Origin: Streptomyces sp. NBC_00525
Lineage (GTDB): Bacteria; Actinomycetota; Actinomycetes; Streptomycetales; Streptomycetaceae
Length of the DNA stretch: 64,000 nucleotides
Reading direction: 5' to 3'
Assembly (NCBI RefSeq): GCF_036346595.1
Contig: NZ_CP107834.1
Location: 1,612,001-1,676,000 of the forward strand
In this document: in pieces, positions 8,720-17,062 of the stretch
Position numbering within the stretch: the stretch's first letter is position 1
Layout: every line of letters starts with the position of its first letter
Translations under genes and position numbers: made by a program
The notes under the pieces: generated by a model
What the model was told of the DNA's origin: nothing
Seen by the model: only the letters and a program-made list of their open reading frames with translations
Database searches by the model: none

Positions 8720-9834
8720 CGGCGACCACTCGCGAGACCACTCGGGAGACCACTCGGGAGACCGCTCGGGAGGTGTCAAAGCCGGTGGCGCCGCCCGCCG
8801 CGGCCCGGCGCTCCACCGCCGTCCCGCTCACCGCCGGGCTGGCCGCCGCCCTGGTGGTGGGCTGTCTGCTCTCCGCCGGGCTCGGCGCGTACAACATCCC
8901 GCTCGGGGACGTCCTGGCCTCCGTCCAGCACCGGATCGGGCTCGGCGGGCACGCGCTGGACCGGGTCGCCGAGAGCGTCCTGTGGAACGTACGGCTGCCC
9001 AGGGTCGTCCTGGCCCTCCTGGTCGGCGCCTCGCTCGGCTGCGCGGGCGCCCTGATGCAGGGCGTGTTCGGCAATCCGCTGGCCGAACCCGGCGTCATCG
9101 GGATCTCGGCCGGCGCGGCGGTCGGCGCGGTCGGCTCGATCGCGCTCGGGCTCAGCTTCTTCGGCAACTGGACCATCACCGTGTGCGCGTTCGCCGCCGG
9201 ACTGCTGACCGTGCTGCTGGTGTACGCGCTGTCGCGGTCGGGCGGCCGGACGGAGGTGGTGACGCTGATCCTGACCGGGATCGCGGTCAACGCCTTCGCC
9301 GGGGCGCTGATCGGCCTGTTCATCTTCTTCGCGGACAACGCGCAGATCACCCAGATCACCTTCTGGCAGCTCGGCTCGCTGGCCCAGGCCACCTGGCCCA
9401 AGGTGCTGGCCGTCCTGCCGTGCGCGGCCCTCGGGCTGCTGATCGCCCCCTTCTACGCGCGCAAGCTGGACCTCCTCGCGCTCGGCGAGCGGCCCGCCCG
9501 GCATCTGGGCGTGGACGTGGAGCGGCTGCGGCTGGTGCTCGTCCTGGTCGTGGCGCTGCTGACGGCGGCGGCCGTGGCGGTCGCCGGGATCATCTCGTTC
9601 GTCGGACTCCTCGTACCGCATCTGCTGCGCATGGCCAATGGGCCCGGTCACCGCTTCCTGGTGCCCGGCAGCGCGCTGGGCGGCGCGCTGGTGCTGGTCG
9701 CGGGCGATCTGGCGGCCCGGACCGTCGCGGACCCGGCGGAGCTTCCGCTCGGGGTCCTGACTGCGCTGTTCGGCAGCCCGTTCTTCTTCTGGCTGCTGCG
9801 CAGGACCCGTCGCAAGCAAGGTGGTTGGGCATGA
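8716..9834 (+). CDS. hmuU: hemin ABC transporter permease
   Basis: A 372-residue FecCD-family integral membrane protein. It has about ten hydrophobic helices and the family core GALMQGVFGNPLAEPGVIGI and RHLGVDVERLRL (the cytoplasmic coupling loop). It forms the heme channel with HmuT and HmuV. The N-terminus is odd: four tandem 12-bp repeats (8725-8772) encode TTRETTRETTRETARE, a hydrophilic extension not needed by the family. The start overlaps the hmuT stop and the stop overlaps the hmuV start, both by ATGA. Confidence 0.94.
   Translation: MTATTRETTRETTRETAREVSKPVAPPAAARRSTAVPLTAGLAAALVVGCLLSAGLGAYNIPLGDVLASVQHRIGLGGHALDRVAESVLWNVRLPRVVLALLVGASLGCAGALMQGVFGNPLAEPGVIGISAGAAVGAVGSIALGLSFFGNWTITVCAFAAGLLTVLLVYALSRSGGRTEVVTLILTGIAVNAFAGALIGLFIFFADNAQITQITFWQLGSLAQATWPKVLAVLPCAALGLLIAPFYARKLDLLALGERPARHLGVDVERLRLVLVLVVALLTAAAVAVAGIISFVGLLVPHLLRMANGPGHRFLVPGSALGGALVLVAGDLAARTVADPAELPLGVLTALFGSPFFFWLLRRTRRKQGGWA
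8725..8772 (+). repeat. 12-bp tandem repeat (x4) in hmuU
   Basis: Four copies of a 12-bp unit (ACCACTCGGGAG with single changes) lie directly after the hmuU start and encode TTRE/TARE. The in-frame unit lets copy number vary without breaking the gene. Confidence 0.9.
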
Positions 9835-10670
9835 ACATCCTGCGGAATCTCCTCGCCCCGCAGAGCCGGCGGCTGCCCGTGCGGGCGCCGGCCGGGGCGC
9901 CGGCCGCCGAGGCGGTCGGGCTGCGGGTGCGGCTCGGCGGCCGGCCGGTGCTGGACTCGATCGATCTGACGGCGTACGCGGGCGAGGTGCTGGCCCTCGT
10001 CGGCCCGAACGGGGCCGGTAAGTCCACCCTGCTGGCCGCGCTCGCCGCCGACCTGCCGGCCGAGAGCGGCGCCGTGCGCATCGACGGGCGGCCGGTCACC
10101 GGCTGGTCCGCGCCCGAACTGGCCCTGCGCCGCGCGGTCCTGCCCCAGTCGGCGGCCCTCGCCTTCCCGTTCCCGGTGGAGGAGGTCGTCCGGATGGGCC
10201 GGGCGCCCTGGGCCGGGACGGACCTGGCCGACGAGGACGAGGAGGCGGTGGCGTCGGCGATGGCGGCCACCGAGGTCGCCGGGTTCGCCGGGCGGCCGTT
10301 CTCGGCGCTGTCCGGCGGCGAGCGGGCCCGTGTCGCGCTGGCCCGGGTGCTGGCGCAGCGCGCCCCGCTGCTGCTGCTCGACGAGCCGACCGCCGCGCTG
10401 GACCTGCGCCACCAGGAACTGGTGCTGCGGATCTGCCGGGAGCGGGCGGCGGCCGGGGACGCGGTCGTGGTCGTCCTGCACGACCTGGGGCTGGCCGCCG
10501 CGTACGCGGACCGGGCGGCCGTGCTGCACGAGGGGCGGATCGCGGTGGCGGGCCCGCCGGGCGAGGTGTTCTCGGGCGAGCTGCTGGGCACGGTCTACCG
10601 GCAGCCGGTGGAGGTGTTCCCGCATCCCCGGACCGGGATTCCGCTTGTGGTGCCGGAGCGCACCCCGTGA
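9831..10670 (+). CDS. hmuV: hemin ABC transporter ATP-binding protein
   Basis: A 279-residue ATPase that powers heme import. Walker A is GPNGAGKST, the signature is LSGGERARV, Walker B is LLLLDEPTAALD and the switch His is in VVLHDLG. ATG 9831 overlaps the hmuU stop (ATGA). An N-terminal extension of about 25 residues (Arg/Ala/Pro-rich) precedes the ABC core. No clear terminator follows; 202 bp separate it from efeO. Confidence 0.94.
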   Translation: MNILRNLLAPQSRRLPVRAPAGAPAAEAVGLRVRLGGRPVLDSIDLTAYAGEVLALVGPNGAGKSTLLAALAADLPAESGAVRIDGRPVTGWSAPELALRRAVLPQSAALAFPFPVEEVVRMGRAPWAGTDLADEDEEAVASAMAATEVAGFAGRPFSALSGGERARVALARVLAQRAPLLLLDEPTAALDLRHQELVLRICRERAAAGDAVVVVLHDLGLAAAYADRAAVLHEGRIAVAGPPGEVFSGELLGTVYRQPVEVFPHPRTGIPLVVPERTP

Positions 10671-10784
10671 ACCGCGTTTTACCCACGCTTTACCCGAGCG
10701 GGGTTCGTCCATGGGTCGACCGTGACCATGCCGTTCCCGGACCCCGCGCAGTGAGAGCTGAATCACTGCACGGGTGGGTATCGG

Positions 10785-10823
10785 GCAGGTAAGCCTCGGT
10801 TAAGTTAGGTCCGCCTCACCCGC
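10785..10823 (+). promoter_or_regulatory. candidate iron boxes upstream of efeO
   Basis: Two partial matches to the DtxR/IdeR operator lie side by side 50-90 bp before efeO: AGGTAAGCCT at 10787-10796 (identical to the core of the heme oxygenase box) and TTAGGTCCGCCTCACC from 10805. Each matches only about 11-12 of 19 consensus positions, so iron control of efeOBU is likely from context but the site is weak. Confidence 0.45.
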
Positions 10824-10872
10824 CTTTGTCCGGCCCTTCTCCCCTACTCCTTCATCCTCATGTGGAGCCCAA

Positions 10873-12009
10873 ATGCGAGCCGTTCGTCTCTCCGTCGTCA
10901 CCGCTGCCGTCACCGCGGCCGCTCTGACCGCCGTCACGGGATGCTCCGAGAAGAGCGACGGCAAGGGTGAGGGGGCCGTCGAGGTCATCGCCAAGGACGA
11001 CTCCTGCGAGGTCTCCCGGACGAAGCTGCCTGCCGGTCACATCGAGCTGGCCGTGCAGAACAAGGGCTCCAAGGTCACCGAGGTCTACATCCTCTTCCCG
11101 GACGACCGCATCGTCGCCGAGCGCGAGAACATCGGCCCCGGCACCAAGGCCACCATCACGGCCGAGATCAAGGCCGGTTCGTACGAGATCGCCTGCAAGC
11201 CCGGTATGAAGGGCCACGGCATCCGGCAGAAGATCGAGGTCAGCGGCGGCAAGGCAGTCAAGCGCAGCCCCGAGATGGACAAGGCCGTCGCCGCGTACCG
11301 CACCTATGTGCAGGCGCAGGCCGACCAGACGCTGCCGAAGGCGAAGGTCTTCACGGACGCCGTCGCCGCGGGTGACATCGAGGCCGCGAAGAAGGCGTAC
11401 GCCGACTCCCGTATCGGCTGGGAGCGCACCGAGCCGGTCGCCGAGTCCTTCGGTGACATCGACCCCAAGGTCGACGTCCGCGAGGACGGCCTGGAGGAGG
11501 GCCAGAAGTGGACCGGCTGGCACCGCCTGGAGAAGGCGCTGTGGCAGGACAAGAAGCTGGGCGCCGAGGAGAAGGCGCTCGCCCCGGTCCTCTACAAGGA
11601 CCTGGTGGACTGGCAGAAGCGGGTCGGCACCGCCGAGATCACCCCGACCTCGATGGCCAACGGCGCCAAGGAGCTGCTGGACGAGGTCGCCACCGGCAAG
11701 GTCACCGGTGAGGAGGAGCGCTACAGCCACACCGACCTGGTCGACTTCAAGGCCAATGTGGAGGGCGCCGAGCAGTCCTACAAGCTGCTGAGGTCGATCG
11801 CGGCCAAGAACGACTCCGCGCTCACCGAGACGCTCGACAAGCGGTTCGGCGAGCTGAACAAGCTGCTGGAGAAGTACCGCAAGGACCGCTCCACGTACGA
11901 GTTCACCTCCTACGACAAGGTCGGCAAGGCGGACCGCAAGGAGCTGTCGGACGCGGTCAACGCCCTGGCGGAGCCGCTGTCCAAGCTGGCCGCCGCGGTG
12001 ACGAAGTAA
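10873..12009 (+). CDS. efeO: EfeO-type iron uptake lipoprotein (cupredoxin + M75 imelysin)
   Basis: The 378-residue exported protein binds iron and hands it to the EfeU permease. The signal ends in a lipobox-like AVTGC. An N-terminal cupredoxin-like domain (about 35-125) includes DDSCEVSRTKLPAG and ACKPGMKGHG. A helical M75 imelysin domain (about 130-375) carries the HxxE metal motif as GWHRLEKALW. Domain order and length match EfeO. GGAG 6 nt upstream supports ATG 10873. It is the first gene of efeOBU. Confidence 0.93.
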   Translation: MRAVRLSVVTAAVTAAALTAVTGCSEKSDGKGEGAVEVIAKDDSCEVSRTKLPAGHIELAVQNKGSKVTEVYILFPDDRIVAERENIGPGTKATITAEIKAGSYEIACKPGMKGHGIRQKIEVSGGKAVKRSPEMDKAVAAYRTYVQAQADQTLPKAKVFTDAVAAGDIEAAKKAYADSRIGWERTEPVAESFGDIDPKVDVREDGLEEGQKWTGWHRLEKALWQDKKLGAEEKALAPVLYKDLVDWQKRVGTAEITPTSMANGAKELLDEVATGKVTGEEERYSHTDLVDFKANVEGAEQSYKLLRSIAAKNDSALTETLDKRFGELNKLLEKYRKDRSTYEFTSYDKVGKADRKELSDAVNALAEPLSKLAAAVTK

Positions 12010-12029
12010 CCGGCGGAAGAGGGGCCGCG

Positions 12030-13286
12030 ATGAGCGAGGAGAAGCACGCCTCCGGCGGGGACGCCCCGTCGCGGCGGGCGCTGCTGGGCTGGGGCGGGGC
12101 CGGGCTGGCGCTCGGCGCCGCGGCCGGTGTCGGTGTCGGCGCGGCCCGCTCCGGCGGCGGAGGGACGGCCGCGGCCGCCGACAGCGGCGCCGCCGTGCCC
12201 TTCCGCGGCGCGCACCAGGCCGGGATCGCCACCGCCGTCCAGGACCGGCTGCACTTCGCCGCGTTCGACGTGACAACGAAGGACCGGGGCGAACTGGTCG
12301 CGCTGCTCAAGGAGTGGACGCGGGCCGCCGAGCGGATGACCGCCGGTCACGAGGTCGGCGACGGCGCCTACGGCGGTGTGCCCGAGGCGCCGCCGGACGA
12401 CACGGGCGAGGCGCTGGGCCTCAAGCCGTCCCGGCTGACGCTGACCCTCGGCTTCGGGCCCTCGCTGTTCGCCAAGGACCGCTTCGGGCTGGCGGACCGG
12501 CGGCCCGAGGCGCTGGTGGACCTGCCGAAGTTCCCCGGCGACAACCTCGACAAGGCCCGCAGCGGCGGCGACCTGTGCGTCCAGGCGTGCGCGGACGACC
12601 CGCAGGTGGCCGTGCACGCCATCCGCAACCTGGCCAGGATCGGCATGGGCCGCACCGCGGTCCGCTGGTCCCAGCTGGGCTTCGGCAAGACCTCGTCCAC
12701 CACCCCGGACGCGCAGACCCCGCGCAACATGTTCGGCTTCAAGGACGGCACCCGGAACATCTCCGGCACCGACGCCGCCGCGCTGGAGAAGCATGTGTGG
12801 GTCGGCTCCGGCGACGGACCGGACTGGATGACCGGGGGCTCGTACCTGGTCGCCCGGCGCATCCGGATGCACATCGAGACCTGGGACCGCACCTCGCTCA
12901 AGGAGCAGGAGGACGTCTTCGGCCGCGACAAGGGCGAGGGCGCCCCGGTGGGCCGCTCGAAGGAGCGCGACGAACCGTTCCTGAAGGCGATGCTGCCGAC
13001 CGCGCACGTACGGCTGGCGCACCCGGACACCAACGGCGGGGCGACGATCCTGCGCCGGGGCTACTCCTTCACGGACGGCACCGACGGTCTGGGCCGGCTC
13101 GACGCGGGGCTGTTCTTCCTGGCGTACCAGCGCGACACCCGCAAGGCGTTCGTCCCCCTGCAACGGCGCCTGGCGGCACACGACGCACTCAACGAGTACA
13201 TCCAGCACGTGGGTTCGGCGCATTTCGCCGTCCCGCCGGGCGTCCGCGACAAGGACGACTGGTGGGGCCGTGCGCTGTTCTCGTAA
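12030..13286 (+). CDS. efeB: EfeB deferrochelatase/DyP-type peroxidase, Tat-exported
   Basis: A 418-residue heme-dependent dye-decolorising-type peroxidase. The twin-arginine signal SRRALLGWGGAGLALG directs folded, heme-loaded export. The DyP signature GxxDG is GFKDGTRN, with the catalytic Asp, and downstream YLVARRIRMHIETWDRT is typical of the family. In EfeUOB systems EfeB oxidises Fe2+ for uptake; release of iron from heme has also been proposed. The gene starts 20 bp after efeO and ends 30 bp before efeU. Confidence 0.94.
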   Translation: MSEEKHASGGDAPSRRALLGWGGAGLALGAAAGVGVGAARSGGGGTAAAADSGAAVPFRGAHQAGIATAVQDRLHFAAFDVTTKDRGELVALLKEWTRAAERMTAGHEVGDGAYGGVPEAPPDDTGEALGLKPSRLTLTLGFGPSLFAKDRFGLADRRPEALVDLPKFPGDNLDKARSGGDLCVQACADDPQVAVHAIRNLARIGMGRTAVRWSQLGFGKTSSTTPDAQTPRNMFGFKDGTRNISGTDAAALEKHVWVGSGDGPDWMTGGSYLVARRIRMHIETWDRTSLKEQEDVFGRDKGEGAPVGRSKERDEPFLKAMLPTAHVRLAHPDTNGGATILRRGYSFTDGTDGLGRLDAGLFFLAYQRDTRKAFVPLQRRLAAHDALNEYIQHVGSAHFAVPPGVRDKDDWWGRALFS

Positions 13287-13316
13287 CGGGACTCGAAGCG
13301 GAAAGGGAACCGAGAC

Positions 13317-14285
13317 GTGTTCAGCAACTTCCTGATCGGGCTGCGTGAGGGCCTGGAGGCCAGCCTGGTCGTCTGCATCCTCATCGCCTACCTGGTGAAG
13401 ACCGGCAACCGCGACAAGCTGGCGCCCATCTGGATCGGGGTGTCCATCGCGGTCGTCGTGAGCCTCGGCTTCGGCGCCGGGCTCGAATTCGGCTCGCAGG
13501 AGATGACGTTCAAGGCGCAGGAGGCGCTCGGCGGTTCGCTGTCGATCCTCTCGGTGGGCCTGGTGACGTGGATGGTCTTCTGGATGCGGCGGACCGCGCG
13601 CCATCTCAAGGCGGAGCTGCACGGCAAGCTCGACGCGGCGCTCGCCATGGGCACCGGCGCGCTCGTCGCCACCGCGCTGCTGGCGGTGGGCCGGGAGGGC
13701 CTGGAGACCTCGCTGTTCGTGTGGCGCGCGGTGCACGCGGCGGACGACGGCTGGCATCCGATGATCGGCGCGGTGCTGGGCATCGGCACGGCGGTGGTGC
13801 TGGGCTGGCTGTTCTACCGGGGCGCGCTGAAGATCAACCTGGCGAAGTTCTTCACCTGGACCGGCGGCATGCTGGTCGTCGTCGCGGCCGGCGTGCTGGC
13901 CTACGGGGTGCACGACCTCCAGGAGGCCGAGTTCCTGGGCGGTCTGCGGAACCGGGCGTTCGACGTCAGCTCCGCCATCCCGCCGGACAGCTGGTACGGC
14001 ACGCTGCTCAAGGGCACCTTCAACTTCCAGCCGGACCCCACCGTCCTCCAACTCACGGTGTGGGCCCTGTATCTGATCCCGACCCTCGCGCTGTTCCTGG
14101 CCCCGGTAGGGTTCGGACGGTCAGTGGCGACGGATCAGAAGGCGCGGAAAGCAGCGGATGAGAAGTCTGAAGCCGGTGCGGCGGGCGGCGGCACTCGCGG
14201 TGGCGACGGCGCTGAGCCTGACGGCGAGCGGATGCGTGACGGTGCACGGCGAGCGGGAAGTCGTTCCGGCGGCGACGAAGGCTGA
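13317..14285 (+). CDS. efeU: EfeU/FTR1 ferric or ferrous iron permease
   Basis: A polytopic permease with seven likely helices and both FTR1 iron motifs: REGLEASLVV near the N-terminus and REGLETSLFV in the fourth helix. GTG 13317 follows AAAGGGA. The last 55 residues (from RSVATDQKARKAADE) are hydrophilic and the final 40 are Gly/Arg/Asp-rich low-complexity sequence that overlaps the next gene by 128 bp in another frame. That tail may be a read-through of a natural stop lost by a small indel, or a real overlap. 322 residues. Confidence 0.9.
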   Translation: MFSNFLIGLREGLEASLVVCILIAYLVKTGNRDKLAPIWIGVSIAVVVSLGFGAGLEFGSQEMTFKAQEALGGSLSILSVGLVTWMVFWMRRTARHLKAELHGKLDAALAMGTGALVATALLAVGREGLETSLFVWRAVHAADDGWHPMIGAVLGIGTAVVLGWLFYRGALKINLAKFFTWTGGMLVVVAAGVLAYGVHDLQEAEFLGGLRNRAFDVSSAIPPDSWYGTLLKGTFNFQPDPTVLQLTVWALYLIPTLALFLAPVGFGRSVATDQKARKAADEKSEAGAAGGGTRGGDGAEPDGERMRDGARRAGSRSGGDEG

Positions 14286-15150
14286 GGCCGCCGAGGCGCT
14301 CAAGGAGTTCACCGCCGCCTACAACGCCGCCGACAAGGCGTACGATCCCGCGCTCGACGCGGGCGTGGTGACGGGCTCCCTCGGCGCCATCAACCAGGCG
14401 GGGCTCAAGGCCCGGCACCGGATATCGCCCACCGGAAACTCGCGGCACCGGCCGCTGGAGCTGACCGACGCCCGGTTCGTGTTCCCGCGCAAGGCCGGCT
14501 GGCCGCGCTGGTTCCTCGCCGACACGGACTCCAACCGCGACCAGGACGAGGGCGCGCGGGACAACCGCTGGCTGCTGGTCTTCGTCAAGGCCGGCCCGGA
14601 CGCGGGCTGGAAGGCCGCCTATCTGTCGGTCGTCACGCCCGGCGACATGCCCGCCCTGGCGAAGGACGGCGAGGGCGGGGCGAAGCCGGTCGCCCCGGAC
14701 GACCCCGATCTGGTGGTGGCTCCCAAGGACCTCGGCACCCGGTACACGCAGTACCTCCAGAAGGGCTCGCCGGACGTCTTCGCGCCCGGTTCCGACACCT
14801 CTCAGTGGCGCGAGGCCCGGCTGAACACCCGGCGGGCGGGCTTCTCGTACCAGTACGTGGACCAGCCGATGGACAGCGGCGCGTTCGCCCCGCTCGGGCT
14901 GGCCACCGAGGACGGCGGGGCGCTGGTCTTCTTCAGCAGCAGGCACTACGAGCGGCAGACCGCCGCCCAGGGGCTGCGCCCGGCGGTCGATCCCGATGTG
15001 GAGGCGCTGCTGACCGGCGAGGTGAAGAACACGCTCACCAAGGAGCGGGTGTCCAGCCAGCTGGTGTACGTGCCGAAGAAGGGCGCCGACGCGAAGCGGG
15101 TGGCCGTGCTCAACCGGCTGCCGGGCCTGACGTCGGCGAAGGGTTCGTAG
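14158..15150 (+). CDS. lipoprotein of unknown function linked to efeOBU
   Basis: A 330-residue protein with a lipoprotein signal (SLTASGC at the cleavage site). The mature part, EALKEFTAAYNAADKAYDPA then a long alpha/beta region with WLLVFVKAGPDAGWKAAYLS and a Gly-poor C-half, resembles exported proteins of unknown function found in several Streptomyces. No catalytic motif is visible. ATG 14158 overlaps an alternative TGA (ATGA) and the gene starts inside efeU, indicating co-translation with the iron operon. A role as an accessory iron-uptake lipoprotein is inference from position. Confidence 0.75.
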   Translation: MRSLKPVRRAAALAVATALSLTASGCVTVHGEREVVPAATKAEAAEALKEFTAAYNAADKAYDPALDAGVVTGSLGAINQAGLKARHRISPTGNSRHRPLELTDARFVFPRKAGWPRWFLADTDSNRDQDEGARDNRWLLVFVKAGPDAGWKAAYLSVVTPGDMPALAKDGEGGAKPVAPDDPDLVVAPKDLGTRYTQYLQKGSPDVFAPGSDTSQWREARLNTRRAGFSYQYVDQPMDSGAFAPLGLATEDGGALVFFSSRHYERQTAAQGLRPAVDPDVEALLTGEVKNTLTKERVSSQLVYVPKKGADAKRVAVLNRLPGLTSAKGS

Positions 15151-15177
15151 GGCGGGACCGGGCCGCCGGCGTCGCGG

Positions 15178-15921
15178 CTATCGGCGCAGCGGCCAGGCCA
15201 CCGCGTCGTGGTCGGACTCGCCGCCGGCGGAGCCGACGAACCGGGCGCAGGCGTCGGTCAGTGTCTCCAGCAGGGAGAGCGGGTCCGGCAGCGGGTGTTC
15301 GGGGCCGCGCAGCCAGGCGACGTCCAGCTCACCGGGCAGCTGGGCGGGCGGCAGCAGCACATAGCTGCCCCGGCAGTGCCAGCGCAGTCCGGGGTGCTCG
15401 TCCATCGTCTCGGGGTGGCAGTCCAGCTCGCAGGGCCACCACTCGTCCTCGTCCTCGGGGGTGCCGCGCGTCGCGGTGAAGAACAGCATCCGGTCGTCGC
15501 CGGAGCGGGCCACGGGCCCGACCTCGACGCCGGCGGCGAGCAGCCGCTCCAGGGCCTGTTCACCGGCGGCCAGCGGGACGTCGAGGACGTCGTGGATCAT
15601 GCCCGTCGCGGTGATGAAGTTGGCCTGCGGCTGGCTGCGGGCCCAGCGCTCGATCTGGGCGCGGTCCGTGGTGGACTGCGTCTGCCAGGCGAAGGAGAGC
15701 GGGTGCCGGGCGGGGGTGGGACAGCCGATGCGTTCGCAGGAACATCGGTAGCCGACCGGGTGGGCGGCGGGCGCGATCGGCATTCCGGCTTCGGCGACAG
15801 CCAGGAGCAGCGCCTCCCGCGCGGTGTCGTCGACCTCGCGCTGCTGCGGTTTGGGTCGGCGCCGCAGCCACTGGGAAAACCTGCCCTCTGAGCCGCGAGA
15901 ACGGCCGAAATCGACGCCCAT
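15178..15921 (-). CDS. primase/polymerase N-terminal-like domain protein
   Basis: A 247-residue soluble protein resembling the N-terminal prim-pol domain seen alone in many Streptomyces (ALLLAVAEAGMPIAPAAHP, SCERIGCPTPARHPL with a CxC.. zinc-like motif, then IERWARSQPQANFITATG). Active prim-pols carry an acidic DxD after the ATG strand; here the stretch is DVLDVPLAAG, where proline replaces the second acidic residue, so catalytic activity is doubtful. It is convergent with the efe lipoprotein gene (27 bp between stops) and divergent from the DDAH gene. Function unknown. Confidence 0.7.
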   Translation of the reverse strand: MGVDFGRSRGSEGRFSQWLRRRPKPQQREVDDTAREALLLAVAEAGMPIAPAAHPVGYRCSCERIGCPTPARHPLSFAWQTQSTTDRAQIERWARSQPQANFITATGMIHDVLDVPLAAGEQALERLLAAGVEVGPVARSGDDRMLFFTATRGTPEDEDEWWPCELDCHPETMDEHPGLRWHCRGSYVLLPPAQLPGELDVAWLRGPEHPLPDPLSLLETLTDACARFVGSAGGESDHDAVAWPLRR

Positions 15922-16243
15922 CTATCCCCTTGCCTTTGCGTTGTGCCCCAGCCCATGGTCCCACCATCCTGCGCCTCGGGTGGCCAGAGTCCGGAAGCGG
16001 GGTGGGACGGGTGAGGGAGCGCGAGCGGCGCTATCACACTCTTTGTCACGAAAGAGCACGCTTCGTGACGGGCCCGCGCCCGGCCGGTGCCGTCCGCCGG
16101 GGGCCCGTGTCCGCGCGAACCACCCGTTCGGACCACTGTGCCCGGAGCACCGGACGGCGCACCATGGGCTCACGCACACACCCGTGCGACGCACCCGCCG
16201 CAGTGGCCACCAGCCGCCGCGACACCCTCGTGAGGAGCCCTCA
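15922..16243. promoter_or_regulatory. 322-bp divergent intergenic region with inverted repeat
   Basis: The gap between the primase-like and DDAH genes has no coding signal. It holds an inverted repeat: GTCACGAA (16045-16052) and TTCGTGAC (16062-16069) with a 9-bp spacer, overlapping a second one, CTCTTT/AAAGAG (16039-16056). This A/T-richer patch lies about 120 bp upstream of the primase-like gene start and 175 bp upstream of the DDAH start and looks like an operator or promoter core. The regulator is unknown. Confidence 0.4.
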
Positions 16244-17059
16244 TTGCCTCGTGAAGCGACCCCCCGGCACTACCTGATGTGTGCGCCTTCCCATTTCCGG
16301 GTGACGTATTCCATCAACCCCTGGATGGACCCCACCAAGCCGGTCGATCTGCCGCTGGCGCAGACGCAGTGGGAGGATCTGCGCGACCGCTACCGTGCTC
16401 TCGGTCACACCGTCGATCTGCTGGAGCCGCGTCCGGAGCTGCCGGACATGGTGTACGCGGCGAACGGGGCCACGGTGATCGACGGGCGGGTGCTGGGCGC
16501 CCGGTTCGCCTACCAGGAGCGGTTCGAGGAGGCGGCGGCCCATCGCGACTGGTTCCTGGCCCACGGCTTCACCGAGGTCCATGAGCCGGATCACGTCAAC
16601 GAGGGCGAGGGCGACTTCGCGGTGACCGCCTCCTGGGTGCTGGCTGGGCGGGGTTTCCGGTCCTCGCCGCTCTCGCACGGGGAGGCGCAGGAGTTCTTCG
16701 GGCGGCCGGTGATCGGGCTCGATCTGGTGGACCCGCGCTACTACCACCTGGACACCGCGCTGTGTGTGCTGGACGACGCGGCGGACGAGGTCATGTACTA
16801 CCCGCCGGCGTTCTCGCCGGGCAGCCGGGCGGTGCTCGCGCGGCTCTTCCCGGACGCGCTGATCGCCGGGGAGGCGGACGCCGCCGCGCTCGGCCTGAAC
16901 GCGGTGAGCGACGGGCTGCACGTGCTGCTGCCCCAGGCGGCGACGGGCCTGTTCGACCCGTTGCGGGCGCGCGGCTTCGAGCCGGTGCCGATGGACCTGA
17001 GCGAGTTGCTGAAGGGCGGCGGCAGCGTGAAGTGCTGTACGCAGGAGCTGCGCGGCTAG
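16244..17059 (+). CDS. dimethylargininase (DDAH)-type amidinohydrolase
   Basis: A 271-residue guanidino-modifying hydrolase. Landmarks: RYLMCAP-type start (PREATPRHYLMC), SINPWMDP, an acidic loop EGEGDF, YYHLDTALCVL with the catalytic His, and a C-terminal nucleophile in GSVKCCTQELRG (Cys264 or 265). These fit DDAH/arginine-deiminase-like enzymes that cleave methylarginines to citrulline. TTG 16244 is chosen: GAGGAG is 6 nt upstream and the extra residues match family N-termini; ATG at MCAP would cut into the fold. Substrate could be arginine, dimethylarginine or another guanidino compound. Confidence 0.85.
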   Translation: MPREATPRHYLMCAPSHFRVTYSINPWMDPTKPVDLPLAQTQWEDLRDRYRALGHTVDLLEPRPELPDMVYAANGATVIDGRVLGARFAYQERFEEAAAHRDWFLAHGFTEVHEPDHVNEGEGDFAVTASWVLAGRGFRSSPLSHGEAQEFFGRPVIGLDLVDPRYYHLDTALCVLDDAADEVMYYPPAFSPGSRAVLARLFPDALIAGEADAAALGLNAVSDGLHVLLPQAATGLFDPLRARGFEPVPMDLSELLKGGGSVKCCTQELRG

Positions 17060-17062
17060 CCG

